DNA of 64,000 bases from Pyropia haitanensis (taxonomy: Eukaryota > Rhodophyta > Bangiophyceae > Bangiales > Bangiaceae): contig SDUX01000004.1 in NCBI GenBank assembly GCA_008729055.1, forward strand, positions 5,968,559 to 6,032,558, written 5' to 3'. The notes beneath the pieces were generated by a model. It had not been told where the DNA came from, ran no database searches, and saw only the letters and a program-made list of their open reading frames with translations. Shown one piece after another: positions 31,441 to 43,500 of the stretch (position 1 is its first letter; every line of letters starts with the position of its first letter). A program made the position numbers and the translations under genes.

Positions 31441-31544
31441 ACTTTAACGAGTTTTCGTCCCTGGACCTTAACGATTTAACGATCGTTATAACGATCGTTT
31501 AACGACTTTCGTTTAACGACTTTTCTTAACGACTGACAACCTTA
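31434..31544. repeat. Right subterminal TTAACGA array
   Basis: Repeated TTAACGA / TCGTTTAACGACTTT words including TTAACGATCGTTATAACGATCG, ending in CTTAACGACTGACAACCTTA. Part of it is a direct copy of the left array (TAACGATCGTTTAACGACTTT). Confidence 0.75.
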
Positions 31545-31551
31545 GTCCCGC
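31545..31551. repeat. Target-site duplication, right copy (GTCCCGC)
   Basis: Direct repeat of 30776-30782, immediately after the CCTTA end of the element. Confidence 0.8.
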
Positions 31552-31694
31552 GGGTCGCCGCGGCCGGGAAAACCGTCCCGCACGGGAAAAAACAAAAAAA
31601 AACCCACGCGGCGTCCGCCTTGGACGGTCGGTCGCCCTGCCGCCGCGAGCGTCGAGCGAGCCACACGCCGCGCGCCTCTGCCCCCAGGCGGCGG

Positions 31695-31762
31695 CGCCCC
31701 CCCCCCTGCCGCTCCGCCCCCCCCCCCCCCCCCCCCCCCCCACCCCCCCACCCCGCCCCCTT
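31695..31762 (+). promoter_or_regulatory. C-run tract before the ARP gene
   Basis: Several C homopolymers (up to about 24 bp) end 18 bp before the ATG at 31780. Two A-runs lie at 31587-31602, about 180 bp upstream of the ATG. Confidence 0.45.
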
Positions 31763-31779
31763 TGCGTCGGGTCGACACG

Positions 31780-31947
31780 ATGCGCCCGCCGACGGTGATC
31801 CTCACCGCCGGCACGGCGAGCATCGCGGTCGGCGTTGCCGGCGAGGCGCACCCGCGCCTCGTCGCGGCGCTCCCGCCGGGCCTGCCGCCGCCGCCGCCGC
31901 CGCCGGCCGCGGCGGGCCCCGACGGCATTGCCGACGCGGCGGCAGCC

Positions 31948-31996
<49 letters not shown>

Positions 31997-33237
31997 GGGC
32001 AGTGGCCGGCAGCCCCGCCACCCCCCCCCTCCCTCCCCCCCCTGCACTCCTCCTCCCCCCCCCCTCCCCCTCCCCCTCCCCCTCCCCCCCCCCCCCCTGC
32101 CGCGGCCCTCTACCTCCGTGCCGTCTTCCACTCGGCCCTCTGCCTCGGCACGACCGCCCACCTGCTCGCGCTCGACGCTGGCGACGGCGCCGCCGCCGGC
32201 TGGGCCGCCGCCGCCGCCGCGGCGGGCCTCGTCGCGTCCCCCCGTGGGGTGACGGTCCGCTCCGCGGCGGCCGCCGCGGCGGTCGCGGCGGGCGTACCCG
32301 ACGCGGCGGTGGTGGTGGACGCGGGCGCCGCCGGCGTGGTGGTGCGCGTGGTGCTGGGGGGGGCCCCCGTGCCGGGGGGGGTCGCGTGGGGGGGGGGGGG
32401 GTGGGGGGGGGGCCCTGACCACCGCCATCGTCGACGCGATGGGGGGGGGGGTGGGGGGGGGGAAGCCGCCGAGGTGAAGGAGCGGTGCTGCTACGTGGCG
32501 CCCCGGGGGGGGGGGACGTGCCGGGGGGGGGGATGTGGTGCTCGTCCTCAGCACTGGCCGCGCGGTGACGGTGCCAGACGCGGTGCGGCGGGGGGTGCCA
32601 GAGGTGCTGTTTGGGGACAATGAAGGTGCGTGGGTGGGGAGGGCGGGGCGGGGAGGGACGGCGCGGGGGGGTGGTGGGCGGCAAGAAGGGGGGGAGATGG
32701 CCACGTTGCCGGTCGCCCCTGGCGCTCGCACGGAGACGCCCGCCCTCCCGGCGTGACCACCACCGACCGCCCGCGACGCGGCGGCCGACTAACCACGCGC
32801 ACCGCGGGCGGTGGCGTCGTCGGCAACGTGGTCCCCCCCCCCCCCCTGCTGCGCTCATCGCATCCCCCCACAGAGGGCACCAGCCTCACCGACCTCGTCC
32901 TCGACGCCCTCACCCGCGTGCCCTCCGTCACCGCCCGCGCCGCCGCCGCCGGCGGCGTCACCCTCGTTGGCGGCACCGCCGCGCTGCCCGGCCTCGCGGG
33001 GCGGCTGGCGGCGGAACTCGCCGCCGCCGCCGCCGCCACGCGCCCACCACCGGCGGCAGGGGGTGGTGGCGGCGGCGGCGGTGGCGGCGGCGCGGCGGCG
33101 CGGCGGCGCGCGGCGGCGGCGGCGGCGTGCCGCGTGCTGCCGCCGGGGCCGTGGCCGCCCGCGCTGGCCGCGTGGGGCGGCGGCAGCGTCGCGGCGGCGG
33201 CCGCCGCCGCCGCCGAGGGGGGGGGCGCCCGGCGTGA
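31780..33237 (+). CDS. Actin-related protein, ARP10-like
   Basis: The N-terminus VILTAGTASIAVGVAGEAHP is the actin-fold phosphate-1 region (weakly kept). The middle has LYLRAVFHSALCLGTTAHLL and AVVVDAGAAGVVVRVVLGG (second phosphate loop, near 32305). The C-terminal third crosses a phase-1 intron: LFGDNE, E restored by splicing, then GTSLTDLVLDALTRVPS and GVTLVGGTAALPGLAGRLAA (near 32950). This splice product follows the ARP10/ACTR10 pattern more closely than actin. ARP10 (Arp11) caps the pointed end of dynactin in other eukaryotes. The frame changes in poly-C near 32035-32097 and in G-runs near 32355-32530. The stop at 33235-33237 is reached through a G-run, so the exact C-terminus is uncertain. 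Confidence 0.65.
32626..32873 (+). other. Intron of the ARP10-like gene
   Basis: The donor gtgcgt at 32626 splits a Glu codon after its first base; the acceptor is ccccccacag ending at 32873. Removing 248 bp restores LFGDNEEGTSLTDLVLDAL. It shares the donor word and similar length with the DUF639 intron. Confidence 0.8.
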
Positions 33238-33574
33238 GCCGCCGCGGTGTGGCCGCCGCCGCCGCCGCCGCCGCCGCCGCGGTCGCCGCGGTGGGCCCGC
33301 CGCGGCGGCCGCGGCATCACTCTGTGTTGCTGTTGGGTTTCTTCCAGGCCGACGGGACACACCCGGCGCGTACCCGCCGGGCGGCGGGTGCCCCCCCACA
33401 GCAAAAAGACAAGGAAGAAGGCGACGAGCAGACACGCAGACGCAACCACACACAAGAAAAACACAAAAGAAGAAAGAACAACCGAAACAAGCGGCACGGC
33501 CAAAAACAGAAAAAAAAAAAACGGTCCCGCCCCTCTGTCCCCCCCCCCCCCCCCCCGGGCCGTGGGGAATCCTC
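33238..33574. other. Spacer between convergent ARP and armadillo genes
   Basis: Contains an A-rich block (33405-33520, words such as AAGAAAAACACAAAAGAAG), which could serve 3' end formation on the ARP strand. A C-run at 33540-33556 is a G-run on the armadillo strand just after its stop. Confidence 0.6.
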
Positions 33575-34120
33575 TCACACGGGCGCGGCGGCGCGGCGCC
33601 TGCCGCGCTCCCGGCCGCCGCCGCAGCCGCCGGTCTCGCCGTCAGAAAAGGCGCCACGGTCGGCGGCGGCGGCCGCCCGCGCCGCCGCCGCCCCGGGCGA
33701 CGACGGCCGGTACGCGCGCGGCGCGCGCACCGCGCCGCCCCTGCCGCCGCCGCCGCCGCCACCGCCGCCGCCATAGCCGCCGGAAGACACGCTCGTGCGG
33801 CCACCGCCGCCGCCGCGACCGCCGCCGCCGCCACCAGCACCGCCGGCGGCGGCGGCGGCACCGGCACCCCCCCCCACGCTGCCGCCGCCTCCCCCCCCCC
33901 GCCGCCACGGCCGCGGCCGAGGAGACCCGCCAGGCCGGCGCGGAAGGAGCGGAGCGGCACGCCGCTGCGGTCGCTCTTGACGCTCCCGCCGCCGCCGTTC
34001 GACGTCGTCAGCGACGCGGTCGACACGGACGGGACGGGCCGGTCGCCGGCCGACGCGTCCGACGCGCGGTCGCGGCTGCGGCCGCGACCACCGCCGCCGC
34101 CACCAACGCCGCAGCCGATA

Positions 34121-34155
<35 letters not shown>

Positions 34156-35411
34156 GCCACCCCCACCGCCGCCGCTGCCGCCGCCGCCGCCGACACCGCG
34201 GCGGCGCGCGGGAAAGGGGAAGACGCTGCTGCTGGGGAGGGGCGTGCTGCCCGCGTCTCCCCCGCTGCTGCCATCGACGCCGGCACCGCCGCCCTTGCCG
34301 CCGCCGCCGCCGCCGGCCACCCCCCCGGGCCCGTACCGGTGGCGCGTCGGCCGCTTGAGCCCCCCCCGCGACGTCGCGCTCGCCGCCCGCGTCACCCGCC
34401 GGGCGGGCAGCACGGACGGGGACGCGACGAGGCCCGACGCCCCCCCCTTCACCCCTCCTCCCCCACCGCCGCCGCCGCCAGAGCCGGCAGCGGCGTTCGC
34501 AGCGACTTTGTGCCCCACCAGCACGGCCAGCACGTGGTCGCCCTGGCTGTGCAGCGCCGGGAAGCGGGGCGCCGGGAGGGTCGCGAGCGCGTGCTCCACC
34601 CAGTCCCCCGCGCCGACGGCGGCCATTTGCGCCACGCACGTGGTGTCCGAGGACAGGTTGGCGAGCAGCGCCACCGCCTGCTGCTGCACCGACGCGACCG
34701 ACGGGAAGGCCGACAGCGCCGACACCGCCACGTCCACCGCGGTGAGGGTGCCGGGGGTGGCCACGCCGGGCGTGCCGCCCCCCCCCGCGCGGCGCCCCCC
34801 CGCCTCTGGCAACGAGGCCGCCGCCGCGGCGGGGCCACCGACGATCATGCCGACGCCGCTGCCCGCCACGGCCTTGGTGCCCGCCGCCATCCGCGCCACA
34901 TTCGACGGGCACCCGTCGGCGAGGTTCCGCAGCGCCCGGCAGCCGTGCGTCTGGATGACCGCCGACGTGCCACACTCGCGCAGCGCGTTGAGCAGCGGCG
35001 GGATGCCGCCGAGGCTCCCAATCAGCTCCCGGTTGGTCGGCTCCCCGTACACCGCGTTGCCGAGCGCGCTGATGGCCGGCTCCACCGCCCGCGGCGAGCC
35101 CCCATACACGTTGATGACCGCCAGCACGCACCGCAGGCCGTCACAGTCGCGCAGGCGGGGGCGGTTGGACGGCGAAAAGCACAGCGAGCGGAGGAGGGCG
35201 CAGCCCTTGGCGAGCAGCGCCTCCCGGTGCAGGTGCCGCCGCATCGTCGCCGCCACCACCGCCACGCCGCCCAGCTCGCCGACGCGCACCTGCACGGCGG
35301 GCGCCTGCGTGACAACGTGGAAGAGGAGCGCCACCGCGTGCTCGGCGAGGCTCCCATTCCCCGCATCCCGCCGGAGGGCGCCCAGCACCAGCCGCAGGCC
35401 GTCATTGTAGC

Positions 35412-35448
<37 letters not shown>

Positions 35449-37111
35449 ACCACCACCACCACCACCACCGCCGCCACCCCCACCGCCCCCACCACTGCCA
35501 TCGGCAGAGGCGCCCCCAAGCAGGACGCCGCTCCCCCCTCCCCCCCCCCAACAATCGCCGCCCGGTTGGCCTTGTCATCCGCACTCAAGTTGGACAGCGC
35601 CACCACCGCCTGGTACTGCAGCTGCGCGTTGGACGGGAACCACCGCATCGCGGCAAGGATGGTCGGCACCCCCCCCGCGCGACCGCCCAGGTACTGGTTG
35701 ACCTGCGACTGGAAGGTGAGGTTGCGGACGGCCAGGCAGCACCGCGCGGCCGTCTCCTCGTCCCGCGGGTGCGCGCGCATGGCGGCGAGGATGGCGTCGA
35801 GGCCACCCGAGCGGCCGATGCGGCGCTTGCGTGCCTCCGAGCCAAACGCCGCGTTGGCCAGCACCGTCGCCCCCCGGTCCTGGATCCGCGTGGACCGCGC
35901 GTGGGTGGACATGGCGCCAATCACCGCCTCGGTGCCGTAGAGCGCGACGACCGCCTCACGCAGCGGGTCCGACGCGGTCAGCGCCTTGAGCGCGCCGAGC
36001 GCGCGCTCCACCACCGCCGCGCACGCCACATAGTCGCGGAGCGCCTCGAGGACCGCCTCCACCCCGCCCGCCGCGGCGATCGTCGGCAGCAGGTCCTTGC
36101 GGCGGCTGGCGAGGGCGGCGAGCAGGTGGCACGCCCGCTCCTGCGCCGTCTCCGAGTCGAGCTCCCGCACGACCGTGCAGAACCGGCCGAGCCGCCAGGG
36201 GAGGGAGCCAATGACGGGCGGCGGCTCCTCACTGCTGCACGAGGAGCCCCCCTCGCTGCCCGCATCGTCCCGGTCGTCACTGTCGCTGCCGCCACTGCCG
36301 CCGCCGTCGCCACCGCCAGTGCCGTCGCCATCACTATCATCACCACCCTCTACAACGCCACCACCCCCATCCTCGTCCGCGTCGATCGACTCCTCCTCCA
36401 CCAGCCGCCACCCGTTGGCGTCCGTGGCGCCGGTCGGCTCCTCCACCCGCTCCCCCGGCAGGGGCATGCGCGCAAAGCTGGGCTCGCTCACGTCGAGCGA
36501 CGCCTCAACCGCGGCGCTCCCCGTAGCGGCGGCGGTGGCGGCGGCTGCAGACGCGGCAGTGGCAGTGGCGGCGGCGGCGGCGGTGGTGGCCGCGGCGGCG
36601 GCGGCGGCGGCGCGCCCCCCCCTGCCGCCGCCCCTACCCGTGGCGACGTGGACATGGTGCTGCACAGGTCGTCCACCTCATCGGCCGGGTGCATGCCGGT
36701 CAGGTGGGGTGGCGGGTGGGGGGCACCCGTCGGCGGGGTAGCGCCACCGCCGCCGTCACCGCCACCAGAGCGGGTGTCCCGCTCGCCCCCTTCTGCTGTG
36801 GCCGCTCCCGGAGCGGACGGCGCGACCCCCCCCACGGCGGACGACGCGCCAGACGGGGCGGCCGCCGCCGCCGCCGGCGGCGGGGTCGGCGCGCCCCCCC
36901 CCCCCGCCCCCCCCGCCCCCCCCTCCCCCCGCCCCCGTGGCCGGCGCGACGCGCCCTGTGCGAGCACCACCACCCGCCGCGGCAGCCGCGCAAAGCTCAT
37001 GTCCACCTCGTCCGCGTCCACGTCCCCCTCCCCGTCCCCGTCCGTGCCCGACCGCCAGCCGCGGCGGCGGTAGCCGCCGCCGCGCGACGAGTGGCTGCCG
37101 CCGCCACCGCT

Positions 37112-37143
<32 letters not shown>

Positions 37144-37285
37144 GGTCGGGCGGGCCCGCCGTGGCGAGGCGGCCCCAGCCGTCGGCCGGGCCGTACCCAA
37201 ACCCGTCCATCCCCACTGGCGTGGCCACCGGCGGCGGCGCCCCCCCCCCCGCGGCCGCCCCCCCCCGCCCTCATCACCACCACCG

Positions 37286-37342
<57 letters not shown>

Positions 37343-37560
37343 TCTGCGCCCTCCCCCCCCCCGGCGCCGGTGGTATCCCCAAACAGGGCGGCGAGCGCCA
37401 GCCCCCGCGACCGCGCCGTCCACAGGTGCCGCCGGCGGGTCAAGACGTGCGTCACGTCCTCGTCAAACGCGGCGGTGGCGGTGGCGGCCGCCGCCGCGAC
37501 CGCGTCGTCGGGGAGGGCGGCGGCGGCAGACGCGGCCGCCGCCGCCGCCGCCGCCGCCAT
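33575..37560 (-). CDS. Armadillo-repeat protein
   Basis: From ATG at 37560 the protein begins with an Ala run, then ATAAFDEDVTHVLTRRRHLW, a Gly-rich linker and an acidic Ser/Asp region (SGGSDSDDRDDAGSEGG). About ten armadillo repeats follow (36200-34520). Readable repeats include RACHLLAALASRRKDLLPTI, QDRGATVLANAAFGSEARKR, AARCCLAVRNLTFQSQVN, YQAVVALSNLSADDKANR, KGCALLRSLCFSPSNRPR, AISALGNAVYGEPTNREL, HGCRALRNLADGCPSNVA and QQAVALLANLSSDTTC. The C-terminal region is Gly/Ser/Arg-rich and probably disordered, ending near 33577. The fold is a protein-interaction scaffold; I do not recognise a specific orthologue. Frame changes fall in runs near 37250-37300, 36600, 35400-35560 and in the Gly-rich tail. 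Confidence 0.8.
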
Positions 37561-40500
37561 TGTCGAGGGGGGGGGGGGGGAGCGTCCAGATGGGAGGCAG
37601 GGCGGGCGGGCGGGCGGGCGGGCGGGCAGGCGGGCGCGGGGGGGGGGGGAGAGGCGGAGGGGAGGGTGGTGCGGGGGGGGGGGGGGGGAGTGCGGAGCCA
37701 CCGGCGTGTGGGGAGAGCGGCAAGAGGTGAGCAGCGGCGCGCCCGGGGTCCCGCTGACGACCGTGACGCCCGCCGCAGCGGCCAGCAGGGCGACGCGGCG
37801 GCAGCGGCGCGGCGGCGCTCCCGGCACGCCCGCCGCCGGCCGGCCGGCGCGCGGACGGCGGCGGCGCGGGTGTCCGCGGCCGGCAATGCCGCCGCCACCG
37901 CCCCACGCGGCGCGGACGGGGGCGGCGACGCTCCCTCCCCTCCCTCCCCCCCCCCCCCCCCCCCCCCCTCTCACTCCCCCCCCCCCCCCCCCTCGGCAAC
38001 CCCACCCACCGCCGCGTCAGCCGCCGCGCACACGCGCAACCGCGGCGGCGCGGGACCGCGGGTGGCGGCAACAACAAAAAAAAAAAAAAAAAAAAAAAAA
38101 AGGAAAAAAGCACAAGGAGCCAGTGGAGGCCGGCAGTAGCCGCGGTCACACCCGCGGGTAAAACGAGCGGACGTGGGGGGGGGAGGCGGGGGAGGGGGCG
38201 GCGGCGGCCGGCCAAGGCCGGGCCGGGGACACGCGCGACGGGGGGGGGGAGCACCGTGCGCGGCGGGGAGGGGGGGGGGGGGGGGGGGTGGGCGCCCGCC
38301 GCCGCGCCGCGCGGGCGGCCGCGTCACGGCCGCCCGGCCGCCGCTGCCGGCGGCGGCCGGGCCGGCCCCGCGGCGGCCGCGGCGGCCGCCGCGCGCGCGC
38401 GCGCGGCCGCGCGGGTCGGGCGGGGGGGCACCCGCGCGGCGGGGGGGGGGGGGGCGGGGGGGGGGGGTCGGTGCCGCTGGCACACTCGCCGCCGCTGCGG
38501 CGGCGTGGGGAGGGGGGGGGCGCTGCCGGCGCGGCGGGTTGGGGGGGCGAGCCGCCCCGCGGTGGGGGGGGGCGAGGCGTCCCGCGGTGGGGGGGGGGGG
38601 GTGCGCGCCGTCGGCCGGCGTGGAGGCCCGCCCCACGAGCGCGCCGCGGCGCGGCGGGTGGGACGCGGCCGCCGCCGCGAGGCCGCGCCGCGCCGCGCCA
38701 GCCGCCGCGGCGTTGACCGCCACGCGCGGGCGGGGTGCGGCGGGGGGGGGGGGGTGTGGGGTCCCCAGCCGCCCCCTACTACCGGCCCCGTTGACGCGGC
38801 GCGGCCGCACCTGCGGCGGCGGCGGCGGCGGCGGCGGCCGCCCCACCCCACGGACCGACGGGCGGGCGTGCCGCGTCGGCCCGCCGGCCCGCCGCGGGGC
38901 CGCGCTGGCCGCACCGCCCGCGGCGGGCGGGCCGCGCCACCCGCCGCGGCGCGGCGGCGGCGGCGGCGCCCCCCCCCCGGGGCGGCAGCCGCCCCGCCGG
39001 CAGCCCGCCTGGCCGTCCCCCGCCTGCCAGGCCGGCAGCCAGCCCCGCCGCGGTCCCGCTGCCACCCGCCGTCGCCCGCGGGCACCTCGCAGCGGCCGCG
39101 CCGTCCCGCGGGACAGTCGGTGGGGAGAATCTACCAAAAGGGGGGGGGAGGTGGGGGGGGGGGGGGGGGGTCGGGGGGGTGGGGGGGGGGGGGTGCGCAC
39201 TGGGAATGGCAGCCACGCCCAGACGGGGGGGAGCCTGCCGCCGCCGCGGCGCCGCCGCGCGGTGGCCGTCGGCCGCCGCGGCCTGCGGGCCGACCGCGGT
39301 GGGAGGAGCTTTGGGGGGGGGGGCGGGAGCAGAGGGGGGGGGCGTGGCGGCAATCGAGGCCGCTGTCGCGACCGTTTCGACAAAACGGGGAGGGGGGAGT
39401 GGGGCGGAAGCGTCTTGCCGGGTCACAGCGGGGAGAGGAGGGAGGGGGGGGGGGGGGGGGGGGGAGCGGAGGGTGTGGTTGGGAAAATGGGGGGACGGTG
39501 GCAACGAGTGCGTGAAAGCACGCAAGGGGGGTGGGGGGGGGGGGGGGGGGGGGGGGGGTGGGTGTTGTGGGGTGGAGGGCGGGAGAGCGCCCGTCGGTCG
39601 GTCGGTCGGTCGGGCGGTGGGTCCGCGGCGCGGTGCCGCGCAGGCGCGCCGGTTTGGGAGCGAGGTCGGAGGGGGGGAAAAAGGGCGAGGCCCACCCGTC
39701 TGGCAGCCGCCGGGGGCGGCGGCCACAGCGGCACCCGCCGACAGCGCTGACGCGAGGCGTGGCGCACGGCACTGGCAGAGCGAGTGGGTGGGTGGGTGGG
39801 GGCTGCCAGAGGGGGGGTGGGGGGACGCGCGGTGGAGCGGCGGCAGGGGGACGGCCGGCCGCGCCCGGCGGTCGGATCGGCGGCCGCCCACGGCCGGCCG
39901 GCGGGCAGTCTCCACGCCAACGCCCGCGGAAGCGCAACAGCCGTCGCCGCGAGCCTGCCCGCGTGCCGTCCTGCACGCGACGGGCCGGCAGCAAACAGGA
40001 GGGACGGCCTCCCCCCCCCCCCCCCCCCCCCTCTCCCCCATTGCACGCTGGAGGGGGTGTGACCTGCGGCAGGCGAGCAGAGCCCGCCGCCGCACGTGCG
40101 CCCCCGCGGGTGGTAGGGGTGCGGGAGGTGGCGCGCCAACACCACCCCCTCTGGCGGGTCTCCCCGCGGGGGCGCAGCTGGCCGGTGCGCCAGCAGCGCG
40201 GCTACGTGCGCCCGCCCGCGGCCGGCGGCGGCGCCCGCGCGGCGCGGCTGGCGCGGCAGCCGCGTCCGCCGCCGCCGCCGGCTGATCCCAGCCGGGCGGG
40301 TGTGTCGTACAGCGCGTCCCGCTGCCGGGGAGAGGCGGGTCACCCGCGCTCAGGCAGCCCCGCCGTTGCCTACAGTACGGCCGGCCCACACTGCCAGTTT
40401 GCCAGACTGGATTCCGTGGCGGAATTGCCGCTACCGCCGCGCCGGCTCGCCCGTCGCGCGCGCCGGTGCGGTGGCTGCTCGCCGCGAGCAGACCACCGCC

Positions 40501-43500
40501 GAGCCACCGACGACCCCCACACCCCCCCCCCTCCCGATCCGTGAGCCAAAATACGCACAGCCGGCTTGACGCTGCCGCGGGGGCGCGCCCAGGTCGCCCT
40601 GTCCCACGTCTCGTGACGAGGCAGTGGGATTTCGGCTCCGTTCCCGCCAGCGCGCGCCACTGGGGGGGGGGTGTGACCCCTCCCACGCCTGACGACTGGC
40701 CAGCCGGCTCCGCCTCAGCACCCGCCGTCGGTGGCTGAAACGACTGAAAGAGGGCCATGCAACGAAAGCGCACCACACAACCACGCGGGGCGCGGCGTGG
40801 GGCAGATTTTTCCCATCAACCGCCACAACAAGCTGGGGGCTCCGCGGCGCGCAGGACCGCCCCCTTTCACACAGCCCCGCAGCTCGTGGCCACGGTTGAG
40901 TGTCGCAAAGGCGCCCAGGAGCGTAGGACGGCCATTCGGAAGAATGTATCGGATAGGGGGAGCGCGTGCGCTGGGCGAGGTTGGCATTGAGGGTGCGCTT
41001 TGATTGATCACACGATATTGTCGAGAATTTTTGAGGATTACGCAATAGATTCGAGAAAGCTTGTGGTTTGGCGAAACCTTTTTGCTGAAAGATTCCGTGA
41101 TAATGGAGAAGAGGGCGCACGTCACGGGCGTTCTTTGATCAATACGGGGACGTTCCCGCTGAGGACGACACGACACTGGGATGGCACCACAGCTGCGGTT
41201 CTGAGTTGGAAAGGACGGTCGGCTTTGTCTGGTCTGGGAAACGTGGACGACGGGAGGACGGGGTGGACACTCCCGCCGCCGCGTGACAGCGCGCCGCCCC
41301 CGGCGTCCTCGCCGAGCGCGGGCGGCCGCGGCTACCACAGCGGTGTGGTACTGCCAATCGCGACGGTAGAGGCAGTAGCAGCGGTAGCGGAAAGTGCACT
41401 GCCGGCCGCGGTGAGCAGCCGCGAAAGACAGCAGCAGCGACGCTTGTGGTACTAGCTGCCACGGCGGACTGCAACAGCACAGAAGGGAGCGCTCGTGCAG
41501 GCCGCCAATCCATCCGATCACCCTACCAGAGGTGGTTGTTCACTTGGTTGGTGGGGTATATGCGCAGCACCAGCGCTCTCTACCTCGGCCATGCAGCCAT
41601 CCTTGCGCCCCTGTCGCGTCGAGGTCTCGTCCACCCTTCCATCCAGCCGCCGTGCCCTCCCTGGCCCAAACCTACAACACCGCCGCCCCCCAAACTACTC
41701 AGGCGGCTTCTCTCCCGCACCCACAGCTACCATCTTGGCTTTCTCCCAGGGCTTGCTGCCCTGCTCTATTTACTGGCATTGCGTGGCGGCTGCGGCGCTT
41801 CACAACGGGCTGACCACGCATCACGCGTCACCTCGCATCGGGACGCGAAGCCGCCCCTCAGGCGTGCCCTCTTTGCGAAACTATGAAAAGACAATGAAAT
41901 ATTTAACAACTCCGAAACAATCGACATGACTTGTTTGCTTGTTTACAAAAGAAACCAAAACCGTCTTTCGCACACTCTATTTCGTCGCACTAGCGGGTCT
42001 CGTGCGATGCGATCTGACCCCAGGCGGGCCTGACAGCAGGTCGTTGCTCCATGGCCGAGTGAGGCTCGTCGCACGGGGGATGACCAATGCGGGAGAGGGG
42101 CACGGATTGACAGACGAAGACGGATTTGTGTCGTATCAGACGTAGTCGTCTGTCCAACGAGGTCTCTTGGCGCATGAATTCAATTGTGTTTCAGGCCAAG
42201 CATTCAGTGACGTTTTTCAACATACCTGCTTCTTGGTAAGTACGTGCTGCTGGGAACTGTGTCCAAGTTTCCTTGTCAAGTGTGTATTGGTCTGGCAGAT
42301 TGCGCAGACACTCGCACCCCTCTGTGTGCTACTTGGTCGCCGGTGCGTACCAGCTCTATTGTCATTGTCGGTGTCCCGCTCCGGCTCATCCCGCAACACA
42401 GACACAGGAGAGGAGGGCGCATGAAGACCGAGCCGCCCTCTTTCGTGGCCCCTCGCTGTCACTCGCCTGCCCGGCCCACCGTTGGCAACACGTGCGTCTC
42501 TGTCCCGCCCAAATGCGGCGCTGGCAGCCCCACGGGACAGACAGACCCCTCGCGGCAGAGAACCGCCACCGTACTGCAATACCACACACCGAGCACGCCG
42601 CCCATGCCGCACCGTCCCACACCAGCGACGGGCCGACCCACCCGCCGACCGCGCACGCCGGCCGCCAATGGACCGCGCCTGCCGCCCACCCCCCCCCCCA
42701 GGGCGGGCCGTCCCCCCCCCCCCTCGCCGCGCCTCCCTCGGCGGCGCCGCCACAGCCGCACAAAGGCCCGCCGCGCCGCGGGTGGCCCCGACCGCGCCAC
42801 CCCCGGCGCGGTCCTCTGTGGGGCGGCGGGCCGCCCCCCCCCCGTCTGCCGCTGCGGCCGCCGCGGCGGCCGCCGCGTCGCCGGCGGGGCGGCCGCCGGC
42901 GGCGCGGCGCCCCTCCTCATGGCGGCTCGGCGGCCGCCGCCACCGCCGCCGCGCCATTGTCTGTCGGTGGGAGCCGAAAGAGGGGGGGGGGCGGGGGGGG
43001 GAGGAGCGGGGCTGTCGACGGCCGCCGGCGGGGGTGGTGGTGGGGGGGGGGGGGGGGGGGGGGGCACCGGCCGCGGTGTCATCCCCGTTCCCCCTCCCTC
43101 CCCCTCCCCACTCCCCCCGACGCGGCTGTCGCCGCATCTGGTGGCGGGCGGCACCACCGTGGAATCGAGGGCTTGGGGCGGGGGTCGGCGGCGGGGGAGG
43201 GGGGGGTGCGTGCGAGCCGACCGCCCGTCACCGCGCGCCGCGCGCGCACCCCCCGCCGCGGCGGGCGGGGTGCCACCCCCACGCCGCCCGCCGTGTCATC
43301 TAGAACCGACGCCGCGCGCCGCCGCTACTGGCAGCAGAACCGCCGCATGGGGCGGCAGCGGCGGCGGCGGGAGTGCCGCCGCGCGTCTAGGCCCCGGCGG
43401 CGGCGGTGGTGGTAGCGGCGGCGGCAGGGGCACCCACACCAGCGTGTGCGTCTGGCAAGCCGCCGCCTGTGCCGGCGTGGGGGGGGGGGGAAAACCGAGA

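Larger units (their letters stand above)
30783..31544. mobile_element. 762-bp non-autonomous hAT-like DNA transposon
   Basis: The ends are imperfect inverted repeats: TAAGGATGGCACT... on the left and, on the opposite strand, TAAGGTTGTCAGT... on the right, both leading into CGTTAAGAAAA. They are flanked by a perfect 7-bp direct repeat, GTCCCGC. Inside each end is a cluster of TTAACGA/TCGTTAA words, very AT-rich against the host background. A TAAGGATG-like tip with repeated subterminal motifs recalls plant Ac/Ds hAT elements, whose transposase binds subterminal repeats with a BED finger. The interior holds a decayed BED-like finger coding remnant on the minus strand. hAT duplications are normally 8 bp, so the assignment is likely but not certain. 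Confidence 0.8.

Noticed and set aside
30927..31502. 191-codon plus-strand frame inside the 762-bp element
   Set aside because: The opposite strand carries the recognisable zinc-finger pattern, and the plus frame runs into the subterminal TTAACGA array.
38173..40776. Long open frames on both strands
   Set aside because: Translations are Gly/Arg/Pro-rich in all six frames without signal peptide, helices or domain. They are explained by composition.
42235..42298. Mini-intron (GGTAAGTA ... TCTGGCAG)
   Set aside because: Good splice words, but the flanking sequence shows no coding potential and 63 bp is much shorter than the two supported introns.
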